Origin: Muribaculaceae bacterium
Lineage (GTDB): Bacteria > Bacteroidota > Bacteroidia > Bacteroidales > Muribaculaceae
Assembly (NCBI GenBank): GCA_017619935.1
Contig: JAFZRJ010000013.1
Span: 1 to 64,000 of the forward strand
Reading direction: 5' to 3'
Length of the DNA stretch: 64,000 bases
The first letter of the stretch is position 1. Each line of letters starts with the position of its first letter. The notes under the pieces were generated by a model. The model had not been told where the DNA came from. It worked only from the letters and a program-made list of their open reading frames with translations, and searched no databases. This document shows positions 1 to 8,515 of the stretch, in pieces. The translations under genes and the position numbers were made by a program.

Positions 1-162
1 ACAATTATTCCGACCAACAAATCAAGCAAATACAATACAAAATCAATGCAAGACCAAGAAAGAAACTCGGCTACAAAGCTCCAGTACAAACTTTTTTCTT
101 ACCTTTGCAAACGTAGTTGCATTTTGGAGTTGAATCTTCCAAGAATAAAATTTGGCACGATA

Positions 163-194
163 TTTGCACAATTAAAAAAATAGTTGTACCTTTG
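163..194 (+). promoter_or_regulatory. Bacteroidota-type promoter
   Basis: A -33 TTTG (163-166) and a -7 TACCTTTG (187-194) are separated by 20 bp, the optimal spacing for the Bacteroidota primary sigma factor. Predicted start of transcription is about 199-200. No forward gene follows; the transcript would begin with the hairpin at 202-261. A second -7-like TACCTTTG lies at 100-107 without a matching -33. Confidence 0.6.
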
Positions 195-198
195 CAAC

Positions 199-270
199 GA
201 GAGACTTTGTAATGCTGCCCCTTGGATTGCAGTTCCTTGCGGTTTAACGGTTACAAGGTCTTTTATTTTA
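199..270 (+). ncRNA. Possible small RNA with terminator-like hairpin
   Basis: Directly after a good promoter, an 11-bp stem with one G-T wobble is formed by AGACTTTGTAA (202-212) and TTACAAGGTCT (251-261), followed by a T-rich run (261-269). This is the layout of a short, intrinsically terminated RNA of about 70 nt. Its 3' end just reaches the last codons of the reverse-strand toxin remnant that ends at 263. A 12-codon reading frame starts in the loop, but I see no support for translation. No RNA family is recognised. Confidence 0.4.
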
Positions 271-1927
271 CTAAAAAATCCAAGATGGAAGGACTATCGC
301 TAATGCTATATATCAGATTTTCTCCATTTGGATATTCTTTAACAAGAACCCATGATGGTTTCCCACAAATTTTTGTTTCAAATAAATGCGTTTTTATAAC
401 GACATTATGCCTATCATAAGCATATCCACGATATTCCATCTTTGGCAACTCTTCGTATATCTTAAGCAGTAATTCATTTTTTTCTGCATAAAACTCATGT
501 GGCTAGTTTATCCATTCTTTTATTCCTCTGTTTGATATTCCTATAGATTTACCTTTGAGTGATTCGTGTGTAATTGTTTTTTCAGTAAATGGTTTTGCCT
601 CTATTTTTATCTCAGCCCTACGCTTCTTAACTTCTTCGCTTAACTCAATCTTCCCACCTGTAATTCCGCCACTTTTGTTTGTCGTTCTTATAGAAATACG
701 AGGTGTTGCCGTTCCGCTTTTCTTCATTACCTGCGTGAGAGGCTTATCATGTGACCATGTCCCTTTCCCAGTAGCAGGAATTAGGTTGTCCACTCGTTTG
801 ATTAGGATTCCACGACTCGTCTGTATATTATCAAGGTAGTACTTTAAGTCGTGAAGTTTACCTGTCTGTGGGTCGTATATGCGTAACGTGCCATCTTTTA
901 GCCTTTCACAAGTGACTATATGGCCTCCCCTGCCTCCTTTCCATGAAAATTCCATGTGATAACGACCTTCATCAGCAGTCATTTTCTCAAAATCAGCGGC
1001 AATAACCTTCTTTGATTTCGGCTTCAGATGCCATGTACCACGTTTTATTTCTAAATCTCCACCAGCACGGAGCATGACTGGAGGTTTGCCAGTCTTCGGG
1101 TCAATCCAAAGCATCGTTGTGTCGTATGACAACTTTTCTTGCAGTTTAGTTGAAAATGCCAATGTTTCAAGGTCAAATCCTCTTCTGCGCATCTCATAAG
1201 TCATCACGCACGACTGGCAGTTGATACGATACTTACCATCTTTAATGAAATTCGGGTTTGGTCTGTCTTGATTAGCCTCAATGTGAGACATGGATAAACC
1301 TCGTTTAACACCAAGTTCTTTCTCAACCTCGGCAAAGTTAGCCACTTGCTCATCTGTATATTTGCGCAAGTCTTGTCTAATCGCCCAACGATTTTGAATT
1401 TCTGCAATCTGTTCGGGTGTTCGTGCCGCATGTCGTTGCTTTGCAATCTCCTGCGGAGTAAGAGTCTTTTCTACCTCAATTGATGTAGTTGTACCACTAA
1501 TCTGTCGTTGGTTGTCTCGCAAAAAATATGGCTGCGACTTGGCACGGGCGATGCGTTCCTCATTGTTCTCCATCCAGTCCTTGAAGTTGTCGGGAAGTTC
1601 GTTGATAGCATTCTCACTATCGCTGGGGTCGGATGGTGCTTCGCCGTTGAGGATGCGCTGGTTGTCGGCCATCCTCTCCTCCTCGGTCTTGAGGATGGAC
1701 GTTGCGATGCAGCGGCAATGCGGATGCCACCCAGTGAACTTGAAGTCCTTGGGGTACTTGCCTTTCAGTTCATCGCAGATGTCAAAGAACGTACCAGCTG
1801 GCACTCCCTTGCAGTTGTGGTTGTTGCTTAACTGCACCTCAATGCCGACAACGAAGTCAAGGTCTTTCCACCGCTCATAGTCTGCCGTGGATTTGCATTT
1901 ACGGGTGATTTGACGTAATTTTGTAGG
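263..1927 (-). pseudogene. Phage minor head protein with papain-fold and nuclease toxin domains, truncated and amber-interrupted
   Basis: The frame begins without a proper start next to lpxB. It opens with the conserved end of a phage/ICE minor head (Mu F-like) protein: STADYERW, then SNNHNCKGVPAG, YPKDFKFTGWHPHCRC and ILKTEEE. The middle (about 1260-830) matches a papain-fold (Tox-PL-like) domain: INCQSCVMTYEMRRRG gives the Cys, GRGGHIV the His and IYDPQTG the Asp. The tail resembles the barnase/EndoU/ColicinE5/RelE-like nuclease domain found at the end of such proteins. A TAG at 503-505 splits it inside WIN-stop-PHEFYAEKNELLL, and the same frame stays open to the stop at 263. The N-terminal head part is missing; homology stops near 1893. 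Intact relatives are much longer. The longest uninterrupted piece is 503-1837 (GTG). Base composition is more AT-rich than the neighbours. Domain names are from family knowledge; function is inference. Confidence 0.75.
1892..1923 (+). promoter_or_regulatory. Promoter of the lpxB operon
   Basis: TTTG at 1892-1895 and TAATTTTG at 1916-1923 with exactly 20 bp between them form a consensus Bacteroidota promoter. Transcription would start near 1929, about 21 nt before the lpxB ATG. The -33 box lies where similarity to the phage head gene ends, so the element boundary and the promoter coincide. Confidence 0.65.
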
Positions 1928-1949
1928 CTAAAATTGCCAGTGAACCGAA

Positions 1950-3083
1950 ATGAAGTATTTTCTCATAGCCGGTGAAGCATCGGGCGACCTGCACGGGTCG
2001 GAACTCATCAAGTCGTTGTGTGAGCAGGACCCACAAGCCGACTGCAGTTTCCTGGGTGGCGACCTCATGGCCGCAGCCACAGGACTCGCCCCCATCGTTC
2101 ACTACCGCGACATGGCCTACATGGGCCTCACTCAGGTAGTGAGACACTTGCCTTCCATTTTGGGCTTTATGCGTACCGCCAAGCAACACATCACGCAATG
2201 GCGACCCGATGCGGTGGTGCTCATCGATTACCCGTCGTTCAACCTCAAGGTGGCAAAGCACGCCCACAGCCTGGGCATTCCCGTCTTCTATTTCATTTCG
2301 CCCAAAGTGTGGGTGTGGAAGGAGTGGCGCGTGAAAGACATCAAGCGATGGGTTGATGAGATGCTGTGCATCTTGCCATTTGAGCCCGCTTTTTACAGCA
2401 AGCACAACTACGAAGCCACCTATGTGGGCAACCCCACGATGACCGAAATCAAGCACGCCATCACGACGTTGCCCGACCGTGAGGCTTTCTGCCATGAGCA
2501 TGGTCTGGACCCGAAGCGCCACATCATAGCGTTGGCACCAGGGTCACGCGTCAAAGAAATCAGTGAAAACTTGCCACCCATGCTTGCCGCAGCCAGCCGG
2601 CATAAGGATTGCCAAGTGGCACTGGCGGCAGCGCCCAACATCGACGCGGCGCTCTACAGCAGTCTGCTGGGGAATGCTCCCGTGACCATTGTCAACCAAG
2701 CCACATGGCCTTTACTGAGGTCGGCACGGGTGGCGCTGGTCACCAGCGGAACGGTAACTCTCGAAACAGCCATCTTGGGCACGCCGCAAGTGGCATGCTA
2801 CCGAATGAACGGCAAAAAATGGCTCTATCAGTTCATGCACCGGTTGTTGAAAGGCAAATATGTGACTTTGCCCAATATCATCAATAATGAAGCGACGATT
2901 CCTGAGTTACTCGTTCACAACTGCACAACCGAAAATATCGACAGCCAACTCACGGCACTGCTTTCCGACGGACCAGAGCGACAAGCGCAACTCGACGGCT
3001 ATGCACGCATGGAAAGCATGCTGGGCGAACAGAACTGCTGCATTGAGGCGGCGCAACGCATCATCAACCGATTGAACAGATGA
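1950..3083 (+). CDS. lpxB: Lipid-A-disaccharide synthase
   Basis: GT19 glycosyltransferase that joins UDP-2,3-diacylglucosamine and lipid X to form the lipid A disaccharide at the inner face of the inner membrane. The 377 residues match the usual family length. The N-terminus carries the diagnostic AGEASGDLHG (residues 7-16); LIDYPSFN lies near 92, the sugar-nucleotide part has ALAPGSR near 198, and TSGTVTLETAILGTP near 265 is the conserved donor-site segment. The ATG sits about 21 nt after the predicted transcription start. The stop overlaps the next start as ATGA, so the downstream gene is translationally coupled. In many Bacteroidales surE precedes lpxB; here a phage remnant sits there instead. 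Confidence 0.96.
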   Translation: MKYFLIAGEASGDLHGSELIKSLCEQDPQADCSFLGGDLMAAATGLAPIVHYRDMAYMGLTQVVRHLPSILGFMRTAKQHITQWRPDAVVLIDYPSFNLKVAKHAHSLGIPVFYFISPKVWVWKEWRVKDIKRWVDEMLCILPFEPAFYSKHNYEATYVGNPTMTEIKHAITTLPDREAFCHEHGLDPKRHIIALAPGSRVKEISENLPPMLAAASRHKDCQVALAAAPNIDAALYSSLLGNAPVTIVNQATWPLLRSARVALVTSGTVTLETAILGTPQVACYRMNGKKWLYQFMHRLLKGKYVTLPNIINNEATIPELLVHNCTTENIDSQLTALLSDGPERQAQLDGYARMESMLGEQNCCIEAAQRIINRLNR

Positions 3084-3439
3084 AAATCGTAAGGACACGA
3101 CATATCCCGTTTGGACATTTCTCGGCCATCAACCTGATGGGCATTCTCTTTGTGCATCCGGGCGTGTACCTGTCCAACGAACTCATCAACCACGAGCGCA
3201 TCCACACACGGCAGATGCTGGAACTGGGCATCATCTTTTTCTACCTCATCTACGTGATTGAATGGCTCGTGAGGCTCATCATGCGAGGCAACGCCTATCG
3301 CAACATCTCCTTCGAGCGTGAGGCATATGCACATCAGCGCGACCTCAATTACTTGAAGCACCGGCGACCCTACGCCTGGATTTCACGCATGAGGTCAGGC
3401 TCCCGACTCCCTAAAGACAACCGAAAATCAACCGATTAA
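3080..3439 (+). CDS. Small membrane protein with HExxH motif
   Basis: This 119-residue protein is translationally coupled to lpxB by a 4-bp overlap. It has HERIH (residues about 38-42, an HExxH motif) followed by HTRQMLELG, one hydrophobic segment (about 48-68, IIFFYLIYVIEWLVRLI) and then FEREAYAHQRD, whose Glu residues could give a third ligand. The arrangement resembles a much shortened zinc metallopeptidase core of the M56/BlaR1 kind, and small proteins of this type often follow lpxB in Bacteroidales. Peptidase activity is inference; the C-terminal 25 residues are basic and probably cytoplasmic. A role linked to the envelope is suggested only by its neighbours. Confidence 0.8.
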   Translation: MKIVRTRHIPFGHFSAINLMGILFVHPGVYLSNELINHERIHTRQMLELGIIFFYLIYVIEWLVRLIMRGNAYRNISFEREAYAHQRDLNYLKHRRPYAWISRMRSGSRLPKDNRKSTD

Positions 3440-3451
3440 TCTACTATAACA

Positions 3452-4084
3452 ATGGATATCAATCTTAAAGCCGACAAGGCGGAATTCATAGAATTGTTAC
3501 GTTCCACTGGGCGCGAAGGAGTGGACGACCTCATCGAGTACCTTGATGAGGGCAAAAACCACTTTTTCACCGCTCCCGCAAGCGTGAACCACCACCTGAA
3601 CCACGACGGCGGACTGCTGCGTCACTCGCTCAACGTGTGCCATGCGGCACTCAAACTGCGTGAAATGGTCCTCGCCGAGCGACCCGAACTTGAGTCGCAA
3701 CTGAGCAGGGCCAGCGTCATTATCGCCTCGTTGCTTCACGACATCTGCAAGGCCGACATTTACAAACCCGCCATCAAAAAGAAAAAAGACCCAAACGGGC
3801 TGTGGGTGGACGTTGAATCTTATAATGTGGATTACCGTAACTTCCCCATGGGACACGGCGAGAAATCGGCCATCATGGCGCTGTGGGGCGGGCTTGACAT
3901 CACACAGGAAGAACTGCTCGCCATCAGATGGCACATGACGGCATGGGACCTGCCCTTCCAAAGCGTCGAGGCTGGCAAATGCCTGAACACCGCACGCGAC
4001 GAGCATCCGCTGTGCTCGCTGGTGCAACTTGCCGACGGCATTGCCGCCAACCTTTTTGAATACGAAGACAACGACTTAATCTGA
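3452..4084 (+). CDS. HD-domain phosphohydrolase-like protein
   Basis: 210 residues forming one HD-type domain. Metal-ligand candidates are visible: HDGGLLRHSLNVCHAA (first His), SLLHDICKADIYKP near residue 95 (the HD pair) and DGIAANLFEYEDND near the C-terminus (distal Asp). GHGEKSAIMALWGG and RWHMTAWD carry further His residues. Proteins of this kind hydrolyse nucleotides or phosphodiesters, but the substrate cannot be told from sequence. It lies 12 nt after the preceding gene and 5 nt before dacB, so it belongs to the lpxB-dacB operon. No signal peptide, hence cytoplasmic. Confidence 0.85.
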   Translation: MDINLKADKAEFIELLRSTGREGVDDLIEYLDEGKNHFFTAPASVNHHLNHDGGLLRHSLNVCHAALKLREMVLAERPELESQLSRASVIIASLLHDICKADIYKPAIKKKKDPNGLWVDVESYNVDYRNFPMGHGEKSAIMALWGGLDITQEELLAIRWHMTAWDLPFQSVEAGKCLNTARDEHPLCSLVQLADGIAANLFEYEDNDLI

Positions 4085-4089
4085 AAATT

Positions 4090-5514
4090 ATGCGCAAGAT
4101 ATCTATCATATCGCTCTCACTGATTATCGCATTGTCCTGTTGGGGCATCACCAAGCAAGAAGCCGTCGATTTATTTGCCGGGCACCCCTCGTTGAAACAC
4201 GCCTCGGCCGGTGTTGCGGTCATGCAACTTGATTCCAATAAAGTGATTGCCAGCAATCTGCTTGACCAGGCCATCACCACCGCCTCGACCATGAAGACCG
4301 TGACTTCGACAGCGGCCCTGGAGACACTGGGTGGCGACTTCAGGTTTGAAACGCAAGTGCTCCTGCGGGGCAAGGTGGCTAACGACACGCTGCATGGCGA
4401 TATCGTCGTGGTGGGCAGTGGAGACCCCACCCTTGGCTCACGGCACTTCCCGAAAAATCCCAACATTGTCAAGGAAATCACGCAAGAACTCAAAAACCGG
4501 GGCATTAAGGTGATTGAAGGACGCGTGCTGGCCGACGACAGCCTCTACCCTTACCCACCTTACAGCATCCACTGGGATGTGGGCGACCTGGCATGGGACT
4601 ACGGAGCGGCCGTGCACTCTATCAATTATTGCGACAACGTGGCCAACGTGAGTTTCCGCGTGGACAAATGGGGGCGATTCTCCACATTCACCACCCGGCC
4701 ACACCTGAGCGATGTGCAGGTCATCAACCGAATGCGGTTTAACTCGAGCCGTGAGAACATCGACTTTGCGCTGGAATATGCGATGCCGGCACTGGTACTC
4801 ATGGGACCCGTGTGCCCCGGCAGCTACAACCTCACCTTTGTCAATCCCAACCCTTCACAACTGCTCATCGACAGCGTGTCGAACAGCCTGACCCGTTCTG
4901 GCGTCAAAGTGATGGGGCGCAACGACGTCTTCTCGCACAGCGGACGGCCTGTCAGCGAAATACTGTTGTCGCATTACTCACCGGAACTGAACGACATCAT
5001 CATATCGCTGCTTGACCGTAGCGACAATATGTTCACCCACGCCCTACTACGGGCAGTGGCGGTGCGCGACAAGAACTGGAAAAGCAGTGGCGACCTCGAC
5101 CGCACAGGTGTGGAATGCGTCAAGCAGCTCCTTAAAAACCGGGGCATCGACAGCGAAGGGCTGTTCATGCGAGACGGCAGCGGACTGGCCCGCGCCGGCA
5201 AAGCCACGCCTCACATGATGGTGCAAATGCTGGCCTACATGGCACAACGAAAGTATAACGACAAAAGGCTGTGCGACCTGATGCCTAAAGCCGGAAACCG
5301 AATAGGCACTTTATTGCCATCCACGAAACTCAGCACAAACATCGTGCTCAAATCGGGCAGCATGACCGATGTGCAATGCTTTGTGGGGTATTATCCCGCC
5401 GATGACCCGCAATATGCCTTTGCCGTCCTTGTCAACAACTACACCTGCTCTCGCAAAGAACTGAAGAACCACATCGACCGGCTGCTCATCAACCTTTTCA
5501 ACCCCAAGAAGTAG
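4090..5514 (+). CDS. dacB: D-alanyl-D-alanine carboxypeptidase/endopeptidase (PBP4 family)
   Basis: Peptidase S13 enzyme that trims peptidoglycan stem peptides and cuts cross-links in the periplasm. 474 residues with an N-terminal signal peptide (ISIISLSLIIALSCWG). The three active-site motifs of penicillin-binding proteins are present: STMK near residue 65 (nucleophile Ser and Lys), SDN near 311 and KSG near 419. The long insert between the first and second motif is typical of PBP4/DacB. The C-terminal AVLVNNYT segment completes the fold. It is last in the lpxB operon and ends in TAG; the next gene converges on it after 17 nt. Confidence 0.94.
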   Translation: MRKISIISLSLIIALSCWGITKQEAVDLFAGHPSLKHASAGVAVMQLDSNKVIASNLLDQAITTASTMKTVTSTAALETLGGDFRFETQVLLRGKVANDTLHGDIVVVGSGDPTLGSRHFPKNPNIVKEITQELKNRGIKVIEGRVLADDSLYPYPPYSIHWDVGDLAWDYGAAVHSINYCDNVANVSFRVDKWGRFSTFTTRPHLSDVQVINRMRFNSSRENIDFALEYAMPALVLMGPVCPGSYNLTFVNPNPSQLLIDSVSNSLTRSGVKVMGRNDVFSHSGRPVSEILLSHYSPELNDIIISLLDRSDNMFTHALLRAVAVRDKNWKSSGDLDRTGVECVKQLLKNRGIDSEGLFMRDGSGLARAGKATPHMMVQMLAYMAQRKYNDKRLCDLMPKAGNRIGTLLPSTKLSTNIVLKSGSMTDVQCFVGYYPADDPQYAFAVLVNNYTCSRKELKNHIDRLLINLFNPKK

Positions 5515-5531
5515 CCCGTTCCTAAAAAACC

Positions 5532-6668
5532 TTAATTCCACAGCTTGCGCCACGCCTTGCGCCACAAGTTGTGGAATTTTTTGAACAGGAGAAACCTCTT
5601 TTTGGACAAAACGTATTCTATCGAAGCCAAACCTTTCTCCTTATGTGATTTCCAAAACAAACGGTTGAAATAGGGATTCGCACTCTTGATGACGGCGGGG
5701 TTATACTTGACAACATCTTTATAATCAACCTCAGAAAATTCCAATAAAAGATTTTGCAGAATCAACTTTCCTTTTTGTGAATATAAAAACATCAACGACA
5801 GGCCTTTGTCATCGTCCAACTCAGGACGTACAGCGCCAGCACCCCAGAAATCGGCTAACAACACGTCAGCGCCACTTCTCCCAGCCTTAAAATGACAATG
5901 ATAGCATGCCGGCCGTAAGTATAAATCATTAAGAAAACCTTTCATGAACATGTTGTCTTTGAAAAGTTCCTTATGGCATACATGGTCTTGACAAATATAG
6001 AAATTATAGTTTTTCCATCCGTTAGATTTCTCCCTGAATGACAGTTCCTTGACCGCACCTTTCTCGGTGTTTTCACTAAGATATTCTTTCCAAATCAAAG
6101 GACTTGGAACACCATGGCAAGCGACTTCAACGGTCAGAAGACGCTCATATTCTTTTTTCAAATAATGTTTTAAGCCAGCAATTTGGCATGGAGTACCCGA
6201 GAATAGCACCATCCTGCCCTGCTCAAGAAATTGCTCCGCCTTCACATAGTAGTCACCGATGACCGACTGCACGTATTTGCTGCCGCGAAACGCAGCAATG
6301 CCTTCAATGGTCTCGGTGTAGTCATGAACGACCTCCCAACTCTCATTGAATCTCGCTCCGAAAACAACACCACTATTCTTGACGACATACTCGGCAAGGG
6401 CAGTGAAAACCCCACCCGAAGAACTTTTCAGCCTGATACCATCATCAGGATTCATGGCGGCATAGGTCATGACCGGCTTTTTCTTTTCTGCGCTGTCGAG
6501 CACAGGACATACCTGCTCGCACACATGGCAATTCACACACGCCTCCTGATCAACATACGGATACAGAAATCCTTGCTCATCGGTTTTCAATGAGATGCAT
6601 CGCTTCGGGCATCGTTGCTCGCAAGCCCCACATCCGCAACATTGTTTTTTGTCTTTGATGTCAATCAT
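5532..6668 (-). CDS. Coenzyme F420 hydrogenase/dehydrogenase beta-subunit-like iron-sulfur protein
   Basis: 378 residues. Two 4Fe-4S clusters are predicted at the N-terminus: CCGCGACEQRCPKRC (residues about 10-24) and CVNCHVCEQVCPV (about 43-55). The rest matches the FrhB N- and C-terminal domains (SSSGGVFTALAEYV, FSGTPCQIAGL, LLADFWGAG). In Bacteroidales such proteins occur in surface-polysaccharide loci, often with a pyruvyl transferase, and are thought to perform a flavin/iron-sulfur redox step; none makes F420. Here it overlaps the flippase upstream by 4 bp (ATGA), so the two are co-translated. The exact substrate is unknown. Confidence 0.88.
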   Translation of the reverse strand: MIDIKDKKQCCGCGACEQRCPKRCISLKTDEQGFLYPYVDQEACVNCHVCEQVCPVLDSAEKKKPVMTYAAMNPDDGIRLKSSSGGVFTALAEYVVKNSGVVFGARFNESWEVVHDYTETIEGIAAFRGSKYVQSVIGDYYVKAEQFLEQGRMVLFSGTPCQIAGLKHYLKKEYERLLTVEVACHGVPSPLIWKEYLSENTEKGAVKELSFREKSNGWKNYNFYICQDHVCHKELFKDNMFMKGFLNDLYLRPACYHCHFKAGRSGADVLLADFWGAGAVRPELDDDKGLSLMFLYSQKGKLILQNLLLEFSEVDYKDVVKYNPAVIKSANPYFNRLFWKSHKEKGLASIEYVLSKKRFLLFKKFHNLWRKAWRKLWN

Positions 6669-8182
6669 TTCAATCTCAGTCTTTTGAGGGGTGTAAACAC
6701 CAGGTCACGCTCGTATTGATTCATGGAAAAACGCCAGAAAAGAGGAATGTAAATGATTGAGAAAACGAGCCCGGCAATCAAGAATCTGGCAATGCTGTCG
6801 ATTTGGAACTTCGACAACATGAAGACTGTGGCAATGACGACCAGACAGGGAACGACACTCATCTTGAGGATCTCTTTCCAAAAACGCATCATGTCAATCC
6901 CCTGCTTTTTCTGGTAATAGATGTTCAGAATAATAATCTGTCCTATTACCAGCGCCCCTGATATGGCCCAGGCACAACCCACACCACCGTAATACTTAGC
7001 CAGAGGTATCTGGAAGCAAAGGCTCACCAAAGCAATGACGATATACAGCAAGGAACGGAACTTCATCTGATTGCGAGCCTGCAGAATGACAATTCCCATG
7101 TTCTGAATCAGAGGTATGGTCAACGGGACCATAAAAATCAAAGCAATCAAATAGGCGTCTTGGTAATTCTTGCCTGCCCAGATATTGATGAAGCCCTCAC
7201 CGAAAACAATGAATCCGCTAAGAATAAACGCCAAGATGCAGTATTGTATCCGGCCTGTGCGAATGAACAAATCGGAGACTTCTTTCTCACTGCCTTTTTT
7301 TGTCACCATTGCCGTCACACGCGGCAAGAACACGCCCGAAATCGCCGTTGAAAACGTCATATAGATACCCTCAATATGAACCGCGACCGAGAAGATGGCT
7401 ATGGCAACCGTACCAGAAAACGCCCCCAAGATAAATTGGCCCGTTGACCAATATATCCTATCCATGATCACATTCAAGAAAATCCAAAACGAATAAACGG
7501 CAATTTCACTGAACAGTGACCATTTGATTTTTGTGAAGCGGATTTTGACGTTCAGTTTCTTACGGCAGTAGAAGATGTTGATGCCCAGCGTGACGAAATT
7601 GAACACCGTGTTCACCACAACCATGGCGACAGCCTTGTAGCCGAAGTGCAGCAACGCAATCATCACGGCAATATTCAACAAAATCCTTGCAATCTGTATC
7701 AACCGCAGAAACACAAAATTCTCGTATGCTGTTATGATGGCACCATAAATGCTCAAGGGGAATGAAAACGCCAGGTTAAATATCATCAGCAACACGATAA
7801 TCTTCGTTCGCGACAATTCCGTGGCGGTGAGTGTCGCGCCAAACATCGTATCAAGCGAGAAATACAAAATGACGCCTGCCAGCAACACCAGAAGACATAT
7901 CACCGAATACATTTTGGTGAACATCCCGAACAACTCATATTGCTCTTCTTTTCTGTCTTCCGAACGATATTTGGCTGTGTATCTGATGACCGCATTTCCA
8001 AAGCCAAAGTCAAGCATTGACAGATATGCAATCACTGAGGATGCCAGTGAGTAAATGCCATACTCACTCTGCCCAAGCATACGCAACATATATGGCGTAT
8101 AAAGGAGCCCAGTTAAGGCATTCAGCCCTAAAATGATATAATTCAGGGCCGCTCCCGCTTTTAATTGATTAACTGTCTTCAA
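6665..8182 (-). CDS. Polysaccharide flippase (Wzx/MATE-like, MOP superfamily)
   Basis: 505-residue integral membrane protein with about 12-14 hydrophobic helices spread along its length. The N-terminus (GAALNYIILGLNALTGLLYTPYMLRMLGQSEYGIYSLA, reported here only as residues 10-47) is the classic oligosaccharide flippase signature, with LGQSEYGIYS at about 37-46. It should move undecaprenyl-linked glycans across the inner membrane. It is the first gene of a two-gene operon with the FrhB-like protein. No glycosyltransferases flank it, so this is an isolated fragment of a polysaccharide pathway. Confidence 0.9.
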   Translation of the reverse strand: MKTVNQLKAGAALNYIILGLNALTGLLYTPYMLRMLGQSEYGIYSLASSVIAYLSMLDFGFGNAVIRYTAKYRSEDRKEEQYELFGMFTKMYSVICLLVLLAGVILYFSLDTMFGATLTATELSRTKIIVLLMIFNLAFSFPLSIYGAIITAYENFVFLRLIQIARILLNIAVMIALLHFGYKAVAMVVVNTVFNFVTLGINIFYCRKKLNVKIRFTKIKWSLFSEIAVYSFWIFLNVIMDRIYWSTGQFILGAFSGTVAIAIFSVAVHIEGIYMTFSTAISGVFLPRVTAMVTKKGSEKEVSDLFIRTGRIQYCILAFILSGFIVFGEGFINIWAGKNYQDAYLIALIFMVPLTIPLIQNMGIVILQARNQMKFRSLLYIVIALVSLCFQIPLAKYYGGVGCAWAISGALVIGQIIILNIYYQKKQGIDMMRFWKEILKMSVVPCLVVIATVFMLSKFQIDSIARFLIAGLVFSIIYIPLFWRFSMNQYERDLVFTPLKRLRLK

Positions 8183-8515
8183 CTTGAATACCTGTAATAT
8201 TAAAATTCCGGCGTTAATAGCCCATCAACACACATCGGCCACTCAAGCCAGCTTCTTTGTAGAAAAACAGCTATTTTGTGCATTAACGTCCATAAACGGT
8301 GCAAAGTTAAACATTTTTTTCACTACCAGCAGAATAAAACCATTTATAATTGAATTCGGCGAAATGAGCTTGTCCGTTTTTGGGTGGGTCTTAACCCAGC
8401 TAGCAGTATCAGGAAAAACTGGCAAATTATCTTTTAGAGTTAAAAAAGTGGCTTGTTTCAAAAAAAATTACTATTATTGCAGTCGATTTGATTTCAACTT
8501 AACACATCAAGAGCT
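8183..8515. other. Divergent intergenic region, 333 bp
   Basis: The region separates the reverse flippase operon from the forward gene at 8516. A reverse-strand -7 box TAACTTTG (8302-8309) would give the flippase a leader of about 115 nt. Towards 8516 there is only a weak match (TATTATTG near 8472). No repeat, RNA gene or conserved reading frame was seen. Confidence 0.6.
8302..8309 (-). promoter_or_regulatory. -7 element of the flippase operon
   Basis: TAACTTTG on the reverse strand followed by GCACC fits the Bacteroidota -7 consensus TAnnTTTG. No clear TTTG lies 19-20 bp upstream, so the promoter is only half supported. Confidence 0.4.

Noticed and set aside
263..448. A separate 61-residue immunity gene after the toxin.
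   Set aside because: It is in the same frame as the upstream part, the sequence before its TTG continues the conserved domain (PHEFYAEKNELLL), and no independent start or promoter is seen; it is the tail of the interrupted gene.
1899..2522. A 207-residue reverse open frame inside lpxB.
   Set aside because: It is a shadow of lpxB, His/Val-rich, without recognisable motifs, like most antisense frames in this GC-balanced genome.
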